Assembly: GCF_008974185.1 (NCBI RefSeq)
Contig: NZ_BKZP01000020.1
Span: 1 to 62,662, forward strand
Reading direction: 5' to 3'
Length of the DNA: 62,662 nucleotides
From: Weizmannia acidilactici
GTDB taxonomy: Bacteria; Bacillota; Bacilli; Bacillales; Bacillaceae_C
The notes beneath the pieces are model-generated. The model saw nothing but the letters and a program-made list of their open reading frames with translations. It did no database searches and was not told the DNA's origin. A program made the translations under genes and the position numbers. This document shows, in pieces, positions 28,524 to 36,389 of the stretch. The first letter of the stretch is position 1. Every line of letters starts with the position of its first letter.

Positions 28524-28609
28524 TAAAGTTCCCTCCTCAAGGTTTAATAATTATGTTGTATAAAAATCCCTTTACTAAAAGTATTGATGGCTTTTTGCTG
28601 ACCTCCTTT

Positions 28610-28623
28610 TGTGAACGCTAACA
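28610..28623. promoter_or_regulatory. cre site 1 (CcpA)
   Basis: TGTGAACGCTAACA matches the cre consensus TGWAANCGNTNWCA at 13 of 14 positions. It lies downstream of the proposed araT promoter, in a roadblock position for CcpA. Confidence 0.72.
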
Positions 28624-28635
28624 TTTAAGAAAAAA

Positions 28636-28649
28636 TAAAAGCGTTTTCA
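28636..28649. promoter_or_regulatory. cre site 2 (CcpA)
   Basis: TAAAAGCGTTTTCA matches the cre consensus at 13 of 14 positions. It lies 26 bp from the first cre and just after the expected transcription start. Confidence 0.75.
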
Positions 28650-28666
28650 AACCGCATATACATGCT

Positions 28667-28716
28667 AGCATATTTATCCTAATAAATCAATACAAAAAAT
28701 ATTTATTAGGATAAAT
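28667..28716 (-). promoter_or_regulatory. araTB promoter wrapped in a 16-bp perfect inverted repeat
   Basis: On the minus strand TTGTAT (28695-28690), 17 bp, TATGCT (28672-28667) forms a SigA-like promoter. ATTTATCCTAATAAAT occurs at 28672-28687 and its exact complement at 28701-28716, 13 bp apart, so one arm fills the promoter spacer and the other lies upstream of the -35. This is a strong operator candidate for AraR, although it differs from the known B. subtilis AraR box ATTTGTACGTACAAAT. Confidence 0.65.
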
Positions 28717-28960
28717 TCCGCGGCGTTTAAAAGTTTTTAAACTACTAAGAAATGTTTAATTTTGCCGTCACGACTTGCGTTCTCTGCTTCTCTTAAATTA
28801 TTCAGGTGCTGCTTAGAAGATATAGAAATGCTTAACAAGAAGGCGGTGGCATCAAAAATATACGAACACCATAAATACGGGATTTCCCTTGCATATTCAT
28901 TCGACAAAAGCATCCAAAAAACCCGTTGTATAAACATTTTCTTTATGTGCAGCAAAACAT

Positions 28961-29015
28961 ATTTATGCATACAAATATATTTTTCGTTGACTTATACGGA
29001 TAATTGATATAGTAT
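28961..29015 (+). promoter_or_regulatory. AraR-like box and promoter of the native araD-araA operon
   Basis: ATTTATGCATACAAAT (28961-28976) is a near-palindrome sharing 13 of 16 positions with the reversed AraR box. It lies just before TTGACT (28987-28992) and an AT-rich -10 region around 29008-29015. A cre-like word TGTAAGCGGTTAAT follows at 29022. The rest of 28717-28960 shows no gene. Confidence 0.55.
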
Positions 29016-29051
29016 TCTTCTTGTAAGCGGTTAATCGATGGAGGTGTGAAC

Positions 29052-29390
29052 ATGTCAAAATATGCATCCGAGTTGATTTTAAATCCATGTCGGTCCGAGC
29101 CGTTTTTCTGAATTTATCAGTCGGTGAGGTGATTTCTTCGGCTGTCGGAAATTACCCGGTTGGGGTGATTGAAGAATGAACTGCCGGGAATACTTATTGC
29201 TTTTGGCATTGACTGGGCGCTTCAAAATGCCAATGATTATGTGGGTGTTCCATTGACACGATGAAACGCACTTATGAAGAGTTAAAAAACTGCACGACTA
29301 TTTTGATACAGGCATCAATGATGTGATGAAGTGGCTGAAGATCCTGAAGTATTCTGAAGAATCAATCAATATCAAAGGAATGATCAGATG
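29052..29390 (+). pseudogene. araB: Internally deleted, frameshifted Bacillus-type ribulokinase remnant
   Basis: After a GGAGGTG ribosome site and ATG at 29052, pieces of Bacillus AraB appear in alternating frames: VDFKSMSVRAVFLNLSVGEV and ISSAVGNYPVGVIEE, then IDWALQNANDYVGV, then MKRTYEEL, then the AraB C-terminus KLHDYFDTGINDVMKWLK. Only about 110 of roughly 560 codons remain. The centre of the kinase is deleted and several frameshifts are present. It sits where araB belongs, directly before araD, so the native kinase was lost and an acquired AraB (25497-27098) presumably replaces it. Confidence 0.85.
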
Positions 29391-30095
29391 ATGTTAGAAG
29401 AATTGAAAAAAGAAGTCTATGAAGCGAACATGCTGCTGCCTGAATATAATCTGGTCACCTTTACGTGGGGAAATGTAAGCGGAATTGACCGTGAAAAAAA
29501 CTTAGTTGTAATTAAGCCGAGCGGTGTCGATTATGAAAAATTGTCACCGGAAAAAATGGTGGTTGTCGATCTGGACGGAAATGTCGTGGAAGGCGATTTA
29601 AATCCGTCAAGCGATACACCAACACATTGTGTGCTCTATAGTCATTTTCCCAATATTAGAGGGATCGTTCATACACATTCTCCCTGGGCAGTTTCATTTG
29701 CTCAGGCAGGCATTGATATTCCTGCAGCAGGAACGACGCATGCCGATACGTTTTATGGTCCCGTTCCGGTCTCAAGAGCCATGAAAAAAGAGGAAGTCGT
29801 CACTAAGTATGAAAAACAGACTGGGGATGTCATTGTTGAGACCTTTGAGAAACGTCAGATTGACCCAGATCAGATACCGGCTGTACTTGTTAATGATCAC
29901 GGTCCTTTTACATGGGGAAAATCTGCTCTTGAAGCCGTGCACAATGCGGTTGTTCTGGAGGAAGTAGCAAAGATGACTTATCACTCGTTACAGCTGAATC
30001 CGCATCATATTGACATGGATCAGTATCTTTTGGACAAACACTTTCTGAGAAAACATGGTAAAAATGCTTATTATGGCCAGATAAATAATAAATAA
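29388..30095 (+). CDS. araD: L-ribulose-5-phosphate 4-epimerase
   Basis: A 235-residue class II aldolase-fold epimerase making D-xylulose-5-phosphate. Zinc and substrate motifs: [30 protein letters not shown], and the [14 protein letters not shown] histidines with a further [18 protein letters not shown] is near the end. Two adjacent ATG codons exist (29388 and 29391), with AAAGGA upstream. It is the first intact gene of the native ara operon, followed by araA after 31 bases. Base composition is closer to the surrounding chromosome than the araR-araT block. Confidence 0.93.
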   Translation: MMLEELKKEVYEANMLLPEYNLVTFTWGNVSGIDREKNLVVIKPSGVDYEKLSPEKMVVVDLDGNVVEGDLNPSSDTPTHCVLYSHFPNIRGIVHTHSPWAVSFAQAGIDIPAAGTTHADTFYGPVPVSRAMKKEEVVTKYEKQTGDVIVETFEKRQIDPDQIPAVLVNDHGPFTWGKSALEAVHNAVVLEEVAKMTYHSLQLNPHHIDMDQYLLDKHFLRKHGKNAYYGQINNK

Positions 30096-30126
30096 TAGAT
30101 TAATTATTATTAAGGAGGTTATTTAG

Positions 30127-31548
30127 ATGTTAAAGACAAATGATTATGAATTCTGGTTTGTAGTCGGCAGCCAGCATTTATACGGAAAAGAAGCGCTGGA
30201 TGCCGTAAAAGAGGATACTGTTAAAATCATTGATGAATTAAATGCAAACGGCAACCTGCCATATCCGATTGTATTTAAAACAGTTGCCACAACTGCCGAT
30301 AGCATTACACAGGTGATGAAAGAAGTAAACTATAATGACAATGTTGCCGGTGTGATTACTTGGATGCACACATTTTCTCCTGCAAAAAACTGGATCAGAG
30401 GAACACAATTATTACAAAAACCGCTGCTCCATTTAGCAACACAATTTCTGGACCATATTCCGTGGAAAACCATTGATATGGATTATATGAATCTGCATCA
30501 AAGTGCCCACGGCGACCGGGAGTACGGATTTATTAATGCCAGATTAAATAAGAGAAACAAAGTTGTTGTCGGGCATTGGAAAGAGGAAAATGTCCAAAAA
30601 CAAATTGGAAAATGGATGGACGTTGCAGTCGCCTACAACGAAAGCTTCCATATAAAAGTGGCAAGATTCGGGGACAATATGCGGAATGTCGCGGTTACCG
30701 ACGGCGATAAAATTGAAGCGCAAATCCAGTTCGGCTGGACGGTTGATTATTACGGTATCGGCGACCTCGTTGCAGAAATGAAAAAAGTGACAGACCAGGA
30801 AATTGAAGCAACTTATGCAGAATGCAAAGAAAAATATGAGTTTGTAATCGGAGATAACGATCCCCAATATTTTGAAGAACATGTAAAAGAGCAGATCCGG
30901 ATTGAAATTGCTTTACGAAAATTTCTCGACCGGGGCGGATATACCGCATTTACGACAAATTTTGAAGACTTGTGGGGCATGAAGCAGCTGCCGGGCATGG
31001 CTGTCCAACGGTTGAATGCTGAAGGATACGGTTTTGCTGGGGAAGGGGATTGGAAAACCGCTGCCTTTGACCGGTTAATCAAAATCATGGCGCATAACGA
31101 AAAAACAGGTTTTATGGAAGACTATACGTACAACTTGGTAAAAGGCCATGAGGAAATTTTAGGATCCCATATGCTAGAGGTCGATCCGACATTGGCAAGC
31201 ACGAAAATCAGAGTGGAAGTCCATCCTTTAGGTATCGGCGACCGCGAAGACCCTGCAAGGCTTGTATTTGACGGCTCGGAAGGGGATGCAATTGATTTAA
31301 CCATTTCGGATTTTGGCGATCAGTTTAAACTGGTTATGTATGAAGTAGAAGGAAAAAAACCTACGGAAGCAGCGCCAAAATTGCCTGTTGCACGCCAAAT
31401 TTGGACCCCAAAACCGGGCTTTTATGAAGGGATAAGCAAATGGATTGAAAACGGCGGCGGGCATCATACCGTGTTTTCTTTTGCCGTAACGGCTGAACAA
31501 ATAGAAGATTTTGCGAAATTAGCAGGTCTTGAAGTAGTGAAAATTTGA
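30127..31548 (+). CDS. araA: L-arabinose isomerase
   Basis: A 473-residue enzyme converting L-arabinose to L-ribulose with Mn2+. Characteristic segments: [90 protein letters not shown] and [18 protein letters not shown]. The metal ligands Glu, Glu, His, His lie in the FED.., GEGD.. and HPLG..-type loops. A TAAGGAGG ribosome site precedes the ATG. Second gene of the native araD-araA unit. Confidence 0.95.
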   Translation: MLKTNDYEFWFVVGSQHLYGKEALDAVKEDTVKIIDELNANGNLPYPIVFKTVATTADSITQVMKEVNYNDNVAGVITWMHTFSPAKNWIRGTQLLQKPLLHLATQFLDHIPWKTIDMDYMNLHQSAHGDREYGFINARLNKRNKVVVGHWKEENVQKQIGKWMDVAVAYNESFHIKVARFGDNMRNVAVTDGDKIEAQIQFGWTVDYYGIGDLVAEMKKVTDQEIEATYAECKEKYEFVIGDNDPQYFEEHVKEQIRIEIALRKFLDRGGYTAFTTNFEDLWGMKQLPGMAVQRLNAEGYGFAGEGDWKTAAFDRLIKIMAHNEKTGFMEDYTYNLVKGHEEILGSHMLEVDPTLASTKIRVEVHPLGIGDREDPARLVFDGSEGDAIDLTISDFGDQFKLVMYEVEGKKPTEAAPKLPVARQIWTPKPGFYEGISKWIENGGGHHTVFSFAVTAEQIEDFAKLAGLEVVKI

Positions 31549-31576
31549 ATAAGGACTAAAGGAGTGATAAAGATTC

Positions 31577-31845
31577 ATGAGTGAAGAAAATGAAGAGTAT
31601 ATTCATTTAGATAAAGAGGAATTTGCCTAGTTCAATCTGTCACAGGTTCTAATGCGGCTGATCCCGAAAAAATTGCAAAGGAAAAGTTAACATTGTATTT
31701 AACGGCATATGTTCTGGCTGATAGATTTAACAAATTGGAAGAAAAGTATTTTTCACAACCAAAAAAAGAGAGAAATTTAAAACAGCTTATTTCTGAAATT
31801 GATTCATTAGGTATATTAGCATTTGAAGATAAAAATGATAAATAA
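31577..31845 (+). pseudogene. Small unknown gene with one-base deletion
   Basis: A GGAGTG ribosome site precedes ATG at 31577. The frame reads MSEENEEYIHLDKEEFA then TAG. Adding one C in the CC run there continues into LVQSVTGSNAADPEKIAKEKLTLYLTAYVLADRF.. and ends KNDK at 31845, giving about 90 residues, acidic and probably helical. The family is not recognised. It lies between araA and araM, AT-rich like the acquired ara block. Confidence 0.6.
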
Positions 31846-31951
31846 TCGCATTTCGGGAATAAGTGCCTGGCTGTTGTACAGATTAGTCACAAACTTTACA
31901 CCTATTAACTGTTCAATCTGTCAGGCTCAGAGTCAAGATAAATAGTGGCAT

Positions 31952-31987
31952 AGCTGTCCGGAAACCGGCCGGGCAGCTGTTCTTTTT
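31952..31987 (+). terminator. Terminator before araM
   Basis: AGCTGTCCGG (31952-31961) pairs with CCGGGCAGCT (31969-31978, one G-U), then GTTCTTTTTG. It suggests araM has its own promoter or depends on readthrough. Confidence 0.65.
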
Positions 31988-32025
31988 GAAATAGGAAAGA
32001 AAAATGCAAAAAGAGGACCTGCAAA

Positions 32026-33255
32026 ATGGTAGACATGCTCTCACAAATAAAGACTTTATCCGGGGAAAAAGCGTCCAATATTTTGATTGAAAAAATCCTT
32101 GTTTCTTACGATGCATTTGATCAGCTGATCAAATATTTGAAAGAAAAACAGTGGAGCCGGATCGTGATGGTGGCTGACGCCAATACTTATATAGCAGCAG
32201 GGAGAAAACTGGAACAAAAAATAAAAGATAATGGGGTTTCCTATTCGGTTACGCTGTTAAAACCCGATAATAATGGGGATGTTTTAGCTGATGAATACTC
32301 GATTGTCCAAGTTTTGACCGAGACGCCGCAGGATGCTGACGTGGTACTGGTAGCAGGCTCCGGCACGATCCATGATGTCGTCCGGTTTACCTGCTATAAA
32401 ATGAGCAAACCTTTTATTTCCATTCCTACTGCCCCTTCCGTTGACGGTTTTACTTCAATGGGTGCCCCCATTGTCATCCGCGGATTTAAAATCACATATC
32501 AGACCAAATCACCAATTGCCGTTTTTGCGGATTTAGATGTCCTGCAGCATGCGCCGCGCAAAATGATTGCAGCCGGTTTTGGAGACATGATGGCTAAATT
32601 TACTTCTTTAACCGACTGGCATTTCGGCCATCTCGCTGCCGGCGAACCATACTCTGAAACGGCTGCGCGCATTACGAAAGAAGCGCTTGATACTTGCGTT
32701 GCCAATATTGATACAATCTCTAAAGCGGATGAAGCGGGGATCCGTGTCCTGTTTGAAGCTTTGGTCAAATCCGGTTTGGCAATGCTGATGTTTGAGCAGT
32801 CCCATCCGGCTTCCGGTGGCGAGCACCATTTATCACACTATTGGGAAATGGAATTCCTGAAAAGGCATAAACCGCAAGTGCTCCATGGCGCAAAGGTCAG
32901 CGTTTCCACCGCACTTCTTTCGGATATTTATAAAACTGAATTACTGCCGGTTTTATCCGACCGTGCTAGATTGGAAAAACTTTATACAACACGGGATGAA
33001 AAAGAAAATTTGAAAAGAATTTTACAGCATCGGGATAAAATCGTTGCGCTATACAGTAACATTCCGGATGCAAAGGTGATTCGGGATATGATTTCTAAAT
33101 TGGGCGGCCCGGTTTACCCCCGCGATTTGGATATTGATCGCGGTTTGGTTGCGGAAAGCCTGCAAAATGCACACCATTTACGCAACCGTTTCACAGGTTT
33201 GAAGTTTTTAAATGAGATTGTCAGGATGGGGGAACACAAATTGGCAGAGATATAG
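32026..33255 (+). CDS. araM: Glycerol-1-phosphate dehydrogenase AraM
   Basis: A 409-residue Fe-ADH/dehydroquinate-synthase-fold dehydrogenase. In B. subtilis AraM (EgsA) reduces dihydroxyacetone phosphate to sn-glycerol-1-phosphate for heptaprenylglyceryl phosphate, an archaeal-type lipid. Seen: LVAGSGTIHDVVRF (NAD loop), IPTAPSVDGFTSMGAP, AAGFGDMMAKFTSLTDW, the metal-binding SGGEHHLSHYWEM and LHGAKVSVSTALL histidines. An AGAGGACC site precedes the ATG. It retains its ancestral position at the end of the ara operon although it has no role in arabinose breakdown. Confidence 0.92.
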   Translation: MVDMLSQIKTLSGEKASNILIEKILVSYDAFDQLIKYLKEKQWSRIVMVADANTYIAAGRKLEQKIKDNGVSYSVTLLKPDNNGDVLADEYSIVQVLTETPQDADVVLVAGSGTIHDVVRFTCYKMSKPFISIPTAPSVDGFTSMGAPIVIRGFKITYQTKSPIAVFADLDVLQHAPRKMIAAGFGDMMAKFTSLTDWHFGHLAAGEPYSETAARITKEALDTCVANIDTISKADEAGIRVLFEALVKSGLAMLMFEQSHPASGGEHHLSHYWEMEFLKRHKPQVLHGAKVSVSTALLSDIYKTELLPVLSDRARLEKLYTTRDEKENLKRILQHRDKIVALYSNIPDAKVIRDMISKLGGPVYPRDLDIDRGLVAESLQNAHHLRNRFTGLKFLNEIVRMGEHKLAEI

Positions 33256-33618
33256 GTTTGTTACAAAAAATTACGATATGATTTTTAACTTTTTCTAGCT
33301 AATGTTCGTCATAACGAATATAATGGAGCTAAGGTTTTGCAGGTATAAGGTTTCATTCTATTTGGGGGATTTATGAAAAAAACAACTACTGTCATCATGG
33401 GGGCGGCATCTGCATACTATTCTCAACAGTTTAGTCAGGCCGGGCTTTTGCTGCCGGAAACGGGAATGACTTAAGGCAGGAAATCCCTTGCACCACGGAC
33501 TACTTGAAATATCATTCTCACACATTGAATAAAAATCCGGCACTTTCATTGAAAGCTGCCGGATTTATGCTTAGGTGGTAAAATAATATTATATTTTAAA
33601 ACAAGGCAGGTGTCCTTC
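33256..33618. other. araM-EIIA gap with a 33-codon ORF and a strong hairpin
   Basis: About 360 bp. ATG at 33373 behind GGGGGAT opens a 33-codon frame ending at 33474 (KKTTTVIMGAASAYYSQQF..), which may be a decayed gene start. AAATCCGGCA (33533-33542) pairs with TGCCGGATTT (33557-33566), extended by CTTTCA/TGAAAG. Its T tract is on the minus strand, but no minus-strand gene exists, so it may be a leader structure or an mRNA end. No other gene is seen. Confidence 0.45.
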
Positions 33619-34104
33619 TTGTTTCCATTTTTCCATAAAAAAAGAAAAGAAGAACATATTTTTGCGCCTGTAAGGGGTGAAGTGGTTGCCATTGAAGATG
33701 TCCCCGACCCCATTTTTTCCGAAAAAATGATCGGGGATGGATTAGCGATAAAACCGTCGGACGGCCATTTAGTTTCTCCGTTTGACGGGGAGGTGATCCA
33801 AGTATTCCCTACCAAACATGCCATCGGGCTCCGCGGGGAATCGGGGTTGGAACTTTTGATTCATATTGGATTGGAAACGGTATCTTTAAATGGGGAAGGT
33901 TTTAAAACGGCAGTACAGGCGGGGGATCAGGTGAAAAAGGGCGCCCCGCTTCTCACATTTAATCTTGCTTTTATTAAAGAAAATGCAGCAGATACCATTA
34001 CGTCCATTGTCATTACAAACGGTGAAATCGTTAAATCACTTGATAAGAAAACAGGCATTGAAGCAGTGGCGGGTAAGACAGAAATCATGTGGGCTACCAT
34101 ATAG
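33619..34104 (+). CDS. PTS glucose-family EIIA protein, copy 1
   Basis: A 161-residue stand-alone EIIA(Glc) domain that passes phosphate from HPr to a sugar EIIBC. It has the PDPIFSEKMIGDGLAIKP core and the two active histidines in FPTKHAIGLRG and LLIHIGLETVSLNGEGF. TTG at 33619 is the start: AAGGCAGGTG stands six bases before it, and the GTG at 33610 is part of that ribosome site. A strong terminator follows (34201). About 80% of residues match the second copy at 34361, pointing to tandem duplication. Likely partner is TreP, which has no EIIA domain. Confidence 0.9.
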   Translation: MFPFFHKKRKEEHIFAPVRGEVVAIEDVPDPIFSEKMIGDGLAIKPSDGHLVSPFDGEVIQVFPTKHAIGLRGESGLELLIHIGLETVSLNGEGFKTAVQAGDQVKKGAPLLTFNLAFIKENAADTITSIVITNGEIVKSLDKKTGIEAVAGKTEIMWATI

Positions 34105-34200
34105 AAAGGGAATTTCCAAAAGTACGGGATCGAATGGGTAGTTCATAAAGCATTCCTGTTGAAGGAAAAGTACGCTGATCATTTTATAATATAACAATTT

Positions 34201-34236
34201 ATTCCGGCATTTATTAGACGGTTGCCGGAATTTTTT
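34201..34236 (+). terminator. Terminator after EIIA copy 1
   Basis: ATTCCGGCA (34201-34209) and TGCCGGAAT (34223-34231) form a 9-bp stem followed by TTTTTT. Confidence 0.88.
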
Positions 34237-34249
34237 ATATTTAACCGGA

Positions 34250-34267
34250 AATGAAAACGCTATTGAC
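34250..34267. repeat. 18-bp direct repeat, copy 1, partly cre-like
   Basis: AATGAAAACGCTATTGAC, repeated exactly at 34326-34343. It begins TGAAAACGCT like a cre box but lacks the closing CA. This copy overlaps the -35 of the tre promoter. Confidence 0.75.
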
Positions 34268-34315
34268 AACGGTGTATATACAGGATATTATAATAACATG
34301 ACTTGTATATACAAG
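34263..34315 (+). promoter_or_regulatory. tre operon promoter with two TreR-type operators
   Basis: TTGACA (34263-34268), 17 bp, TATTAT (34286-34291). A palindrome TGTATATACA (34273-34282) fills the spacer, and a longer palindrome CTTGTATATACAAG (34302-34315) covers the likely start point. Both match the B. subtilis TreR operator TTGTATATACAA. TreR is encoded at 38121. Confidence 0.85.
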
Positions 34316-34325
34316 ATTCAAAATT

Positions 34326-34343
34326 AATGAAAACGCTATTGAC
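34326..34343. repeat. 18-bp direct repeat, copy 2
   Basis: Exact copy of 34250-34267, 76 bp away, just after the second TreR operator and before the EIIA ribosome site. It may be a weak CcpA or other regulator site. Confidence 0.75.
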
Positions 34344-34360
34344 CAAAAGAGGTGGCTATC

Positions 34361-34846
34361 TTGTTCAAATTGTTTCAAAAAAAACCGCAAGAAGAACATA
34401 TTTATGCACCTTTAAAAGGTGAAGCTGTTGCGATTGAAGCAGTTCCCGATCCAACTTTTGCTGAAAAAATGATGGGAGACGGGATTGCCATTAAACCGGT
34501 TGACGGGAAATTGGTAGCTCCATTTGACGGAGAAGTGATCCAGGTGTTCCCTACGAAGCATGCCATCGGGCTTCGCGGCACATCAGGGCTGGAACTTTTA
34601 ATTCATATCGGATTGGAAACGGTATCGTTAAATGGCAAAGGTTTTGAAGCCGCTGTTAAGGCAGGGGATAAAGTAAAAAAAGGCGACCCGCTCATCACAT
34701 TTAATCTTGCTTTTATAAAAGAATGGGCAGCGGACTCCATTACATCCATTGTCATTACAAATGGAGAAAAGGTAAAATCCCTTGAAAAGAAGACAGGCGT
34801 TGAAGCTTTGGCAGGGGAAACAGAAATAATGACTGCACAATTATAG
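34361..34846 (+). CDS. PTS glucose-family EIIA protein, copy 2 (trehalose operon)
   Basis: A 161-residue EIIA with the same layout as copy 1: EEHIYAPLKGEAVAIE, PDPTFAEKMMGDGIAIKP, FPTKHAIGL, LLIHIGLETVSLNG. TTG at 34361 is the start, with AGAGGTGG five bases ahead; the GTG at 34352 lies within that site. First gene of the TreR-controlled operon, 46 bases before treP. B. subtilis TreP borrows EIIA from PtsG, whereas this organism has a dedicated EIIA in the operon. Confidence 0.92.
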   Translation: MFKLFQKKPQEEHIYAPLKGEAVAIEAVPDPTFAEKMMGDGIAIKPVDGKLVAPFDGEVIQVFPTKHAIGLRGTSGLELLIHIGLETVSLNGKGFEAAVKAGDKVKKGDPLITFNLAFIKEWAADSITSIVITNGEKVKSLEKKTGVEALAGETEIMTAQL

Positions 34847-34892
34847 CTGGAAATTGAGTGCGCCAATATAGATATACAGGAGGAAAAACAGC

Positions 34893-36311
34893 ATGGCAAA
34901 AATCAGCAATGAATCTGTCAAACAGATTGTTGAGGCTGTAGGGGGAAAGGAAAATATTGCGGCTGCGACACATTGTGTGACAAGGCTGCGGTTTGCATTA
35001 AAAGATGAAGGAAAAGTAAACAAAGAACGACTTGAAAAAATTGACCTTGTAAAAGGGTCTTTCTTGGCAAACGGGCAATACCAGGTGGTAATCGGTCAGG
35101 GGATCGTTGATAAAGTATATGATAAAATGATCGAAATTACTGGGATTGGGGAAGCATCTAAAGATGATGTCAAAAACGAAGCAGCTAAAAAAATGAACCC
35201 GCTTCAACGATTTGTCAAAATGCTTTCCGATATATTTATTCCAATTTTGCCGGCAATCGTAACAGCAGGTTTGTTAATGGGCTTAAACAATCTTTTAACA
35301 GGCCAAGGCATTTTCTACGATCAAAAATCATTCATTGAAGTGCATAAAAACTGGGCAGGGCTTGCTGATATGATCAATATTATCGCAAATACTGCTTTCA
35401 CATTCCTGCCTGCGTTAATCGGCTGGTCGGCTGTTAAACGGTTTGGCGGCAACCCGCTGCTCGGAATTGTAATCGGGACCATGATGATTCATCCAAACTT
35501 ATTAAATGCTTATTCATACGGCGAAGCTTTGAAAAACCACACAATACCAACATGGGATTTATTCGGTTATCATGTCAATAAAATCGGTTATCAGGGGCAA
35601 GTACTGCCTGTCCTCGTTTCATCCTTTATTTTGGCTAAACTGGAAATCTATTTAAAAAAACATATTCCGGATTCCGTACAGTTGCTGCTTGTTGCACCAA
35701 TTGCACTATTGATAACAGGATTTGTTACGTTCATTGCGGTCGGACCGATTACTTTTGAAATCGGGAACTGGATTACTGGCCTCATTGTTGCGGTGTTTAA
35801 TAATGTGCCGGCAATCGGGGGGTTAATTTACGGCGGCTGCTATGCACTGCTTGTCATTACAGGGATGCACCAGGCTTTCCTTGCTGTTGATTTCCAATTG
35901 ATTTCAAGCACTGGCGGCACTTATTTATGGCCGATTCTCGTGATGTCCAATATTGCACAAGGTTCCGTAGCACTTGCGATGATGTTTCTGGCAAAAGATA
36001 AAAATGTTAAAGGGCTGGCGGGTACATCAACCGTTTCCGCATACCTTGGCATTACAGAACCGGCGATGTTCGGGGTCAATCTCCGTTATAAATTTCCATT
36101 CGTATGTGCACTGATCGGATCGGCGATTGCAGGGATTATTTTGGCAACCGGCCATGTAAAAGCCCCGGCGATCGGTGTCGGCGGGATTCCGGGATTTTTA
36201 TCTATTTTCCCGCAATCATGGGGAACGTTCTTTATCGGTATGGCAGTCGCACTCATTGTACCTTTCGTGTTAACCTTCGTATTTGGAAAAGCAAAAAGAC
36301 AAAAAGCATAA
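34893..36311 (+). CDS. treP: PTS trehalose-specific EIIBC transporter
   Basis: A 472-residue permease phosphorylating trehalose during uptake to trehalose-6-phosphate. The EIIB domain is at 1-80 with the phosphocysteine in AATHCVTRLRF (Cys27). EIIC spans 105-470 with about ten helices, including MLSDIFIPILPAIVTAGLLMG, MMIHPNLLNAY, ITGMHQAFLAVDFQLI and GITEPAMFGVNLRYKFPF. There is no EIIA domain. AGGAGG stands before the ATG. The operon partners are EIIA upstream and treA downstream. Confidence 0.94.
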   Translation: MAKISNESVKQIVEAVGGKENIAAATHCVTRLRFALKDEGKVNKERLEKIDLVKGSFLANGQYQVVIGQGIVDKVYDKMIEITGIGEASKDDVKNEAAKKMNPLQRFVKMLSDIFIPILPAIVTAGLLMGLNNLLTGQGIFYDQKSFIEVHKNWAGLADMINIIANTAFTFLPALIGWSAVKRFGGNPLLGIVIGTMMIHPNLLNAYSYGEALKNHTIPTWDLFGYHVNKIGYQGQVLPVLVSSFILAKLEIYLKKHIPDSVQLLLVAPIALLITGFVTFIAVGPITFEIGNWITGLIVAVFNNVPAIGGLIYGGCYALLVITGMHQAFLAVDFQLISSTGGTYLWPILVMSNIAQGSVALAMMFLAKDKNVKGLAGTSTVSAYLGITEPAMFGVNLRYKFPFVCALIGSAIAGIILATGHVKAPAIGVGGIPGFLSIFPQSWGTFFIGMAVALIVPFVLTFVFGKAKRQKA

Positions 36312-36389
36312 ATCTTAAAGACAGGAGACCTGTGCGATTATTCGTACAGGCCCTTTTGGATAATATAGAAGGATTCGGTGGTGTAAAAA

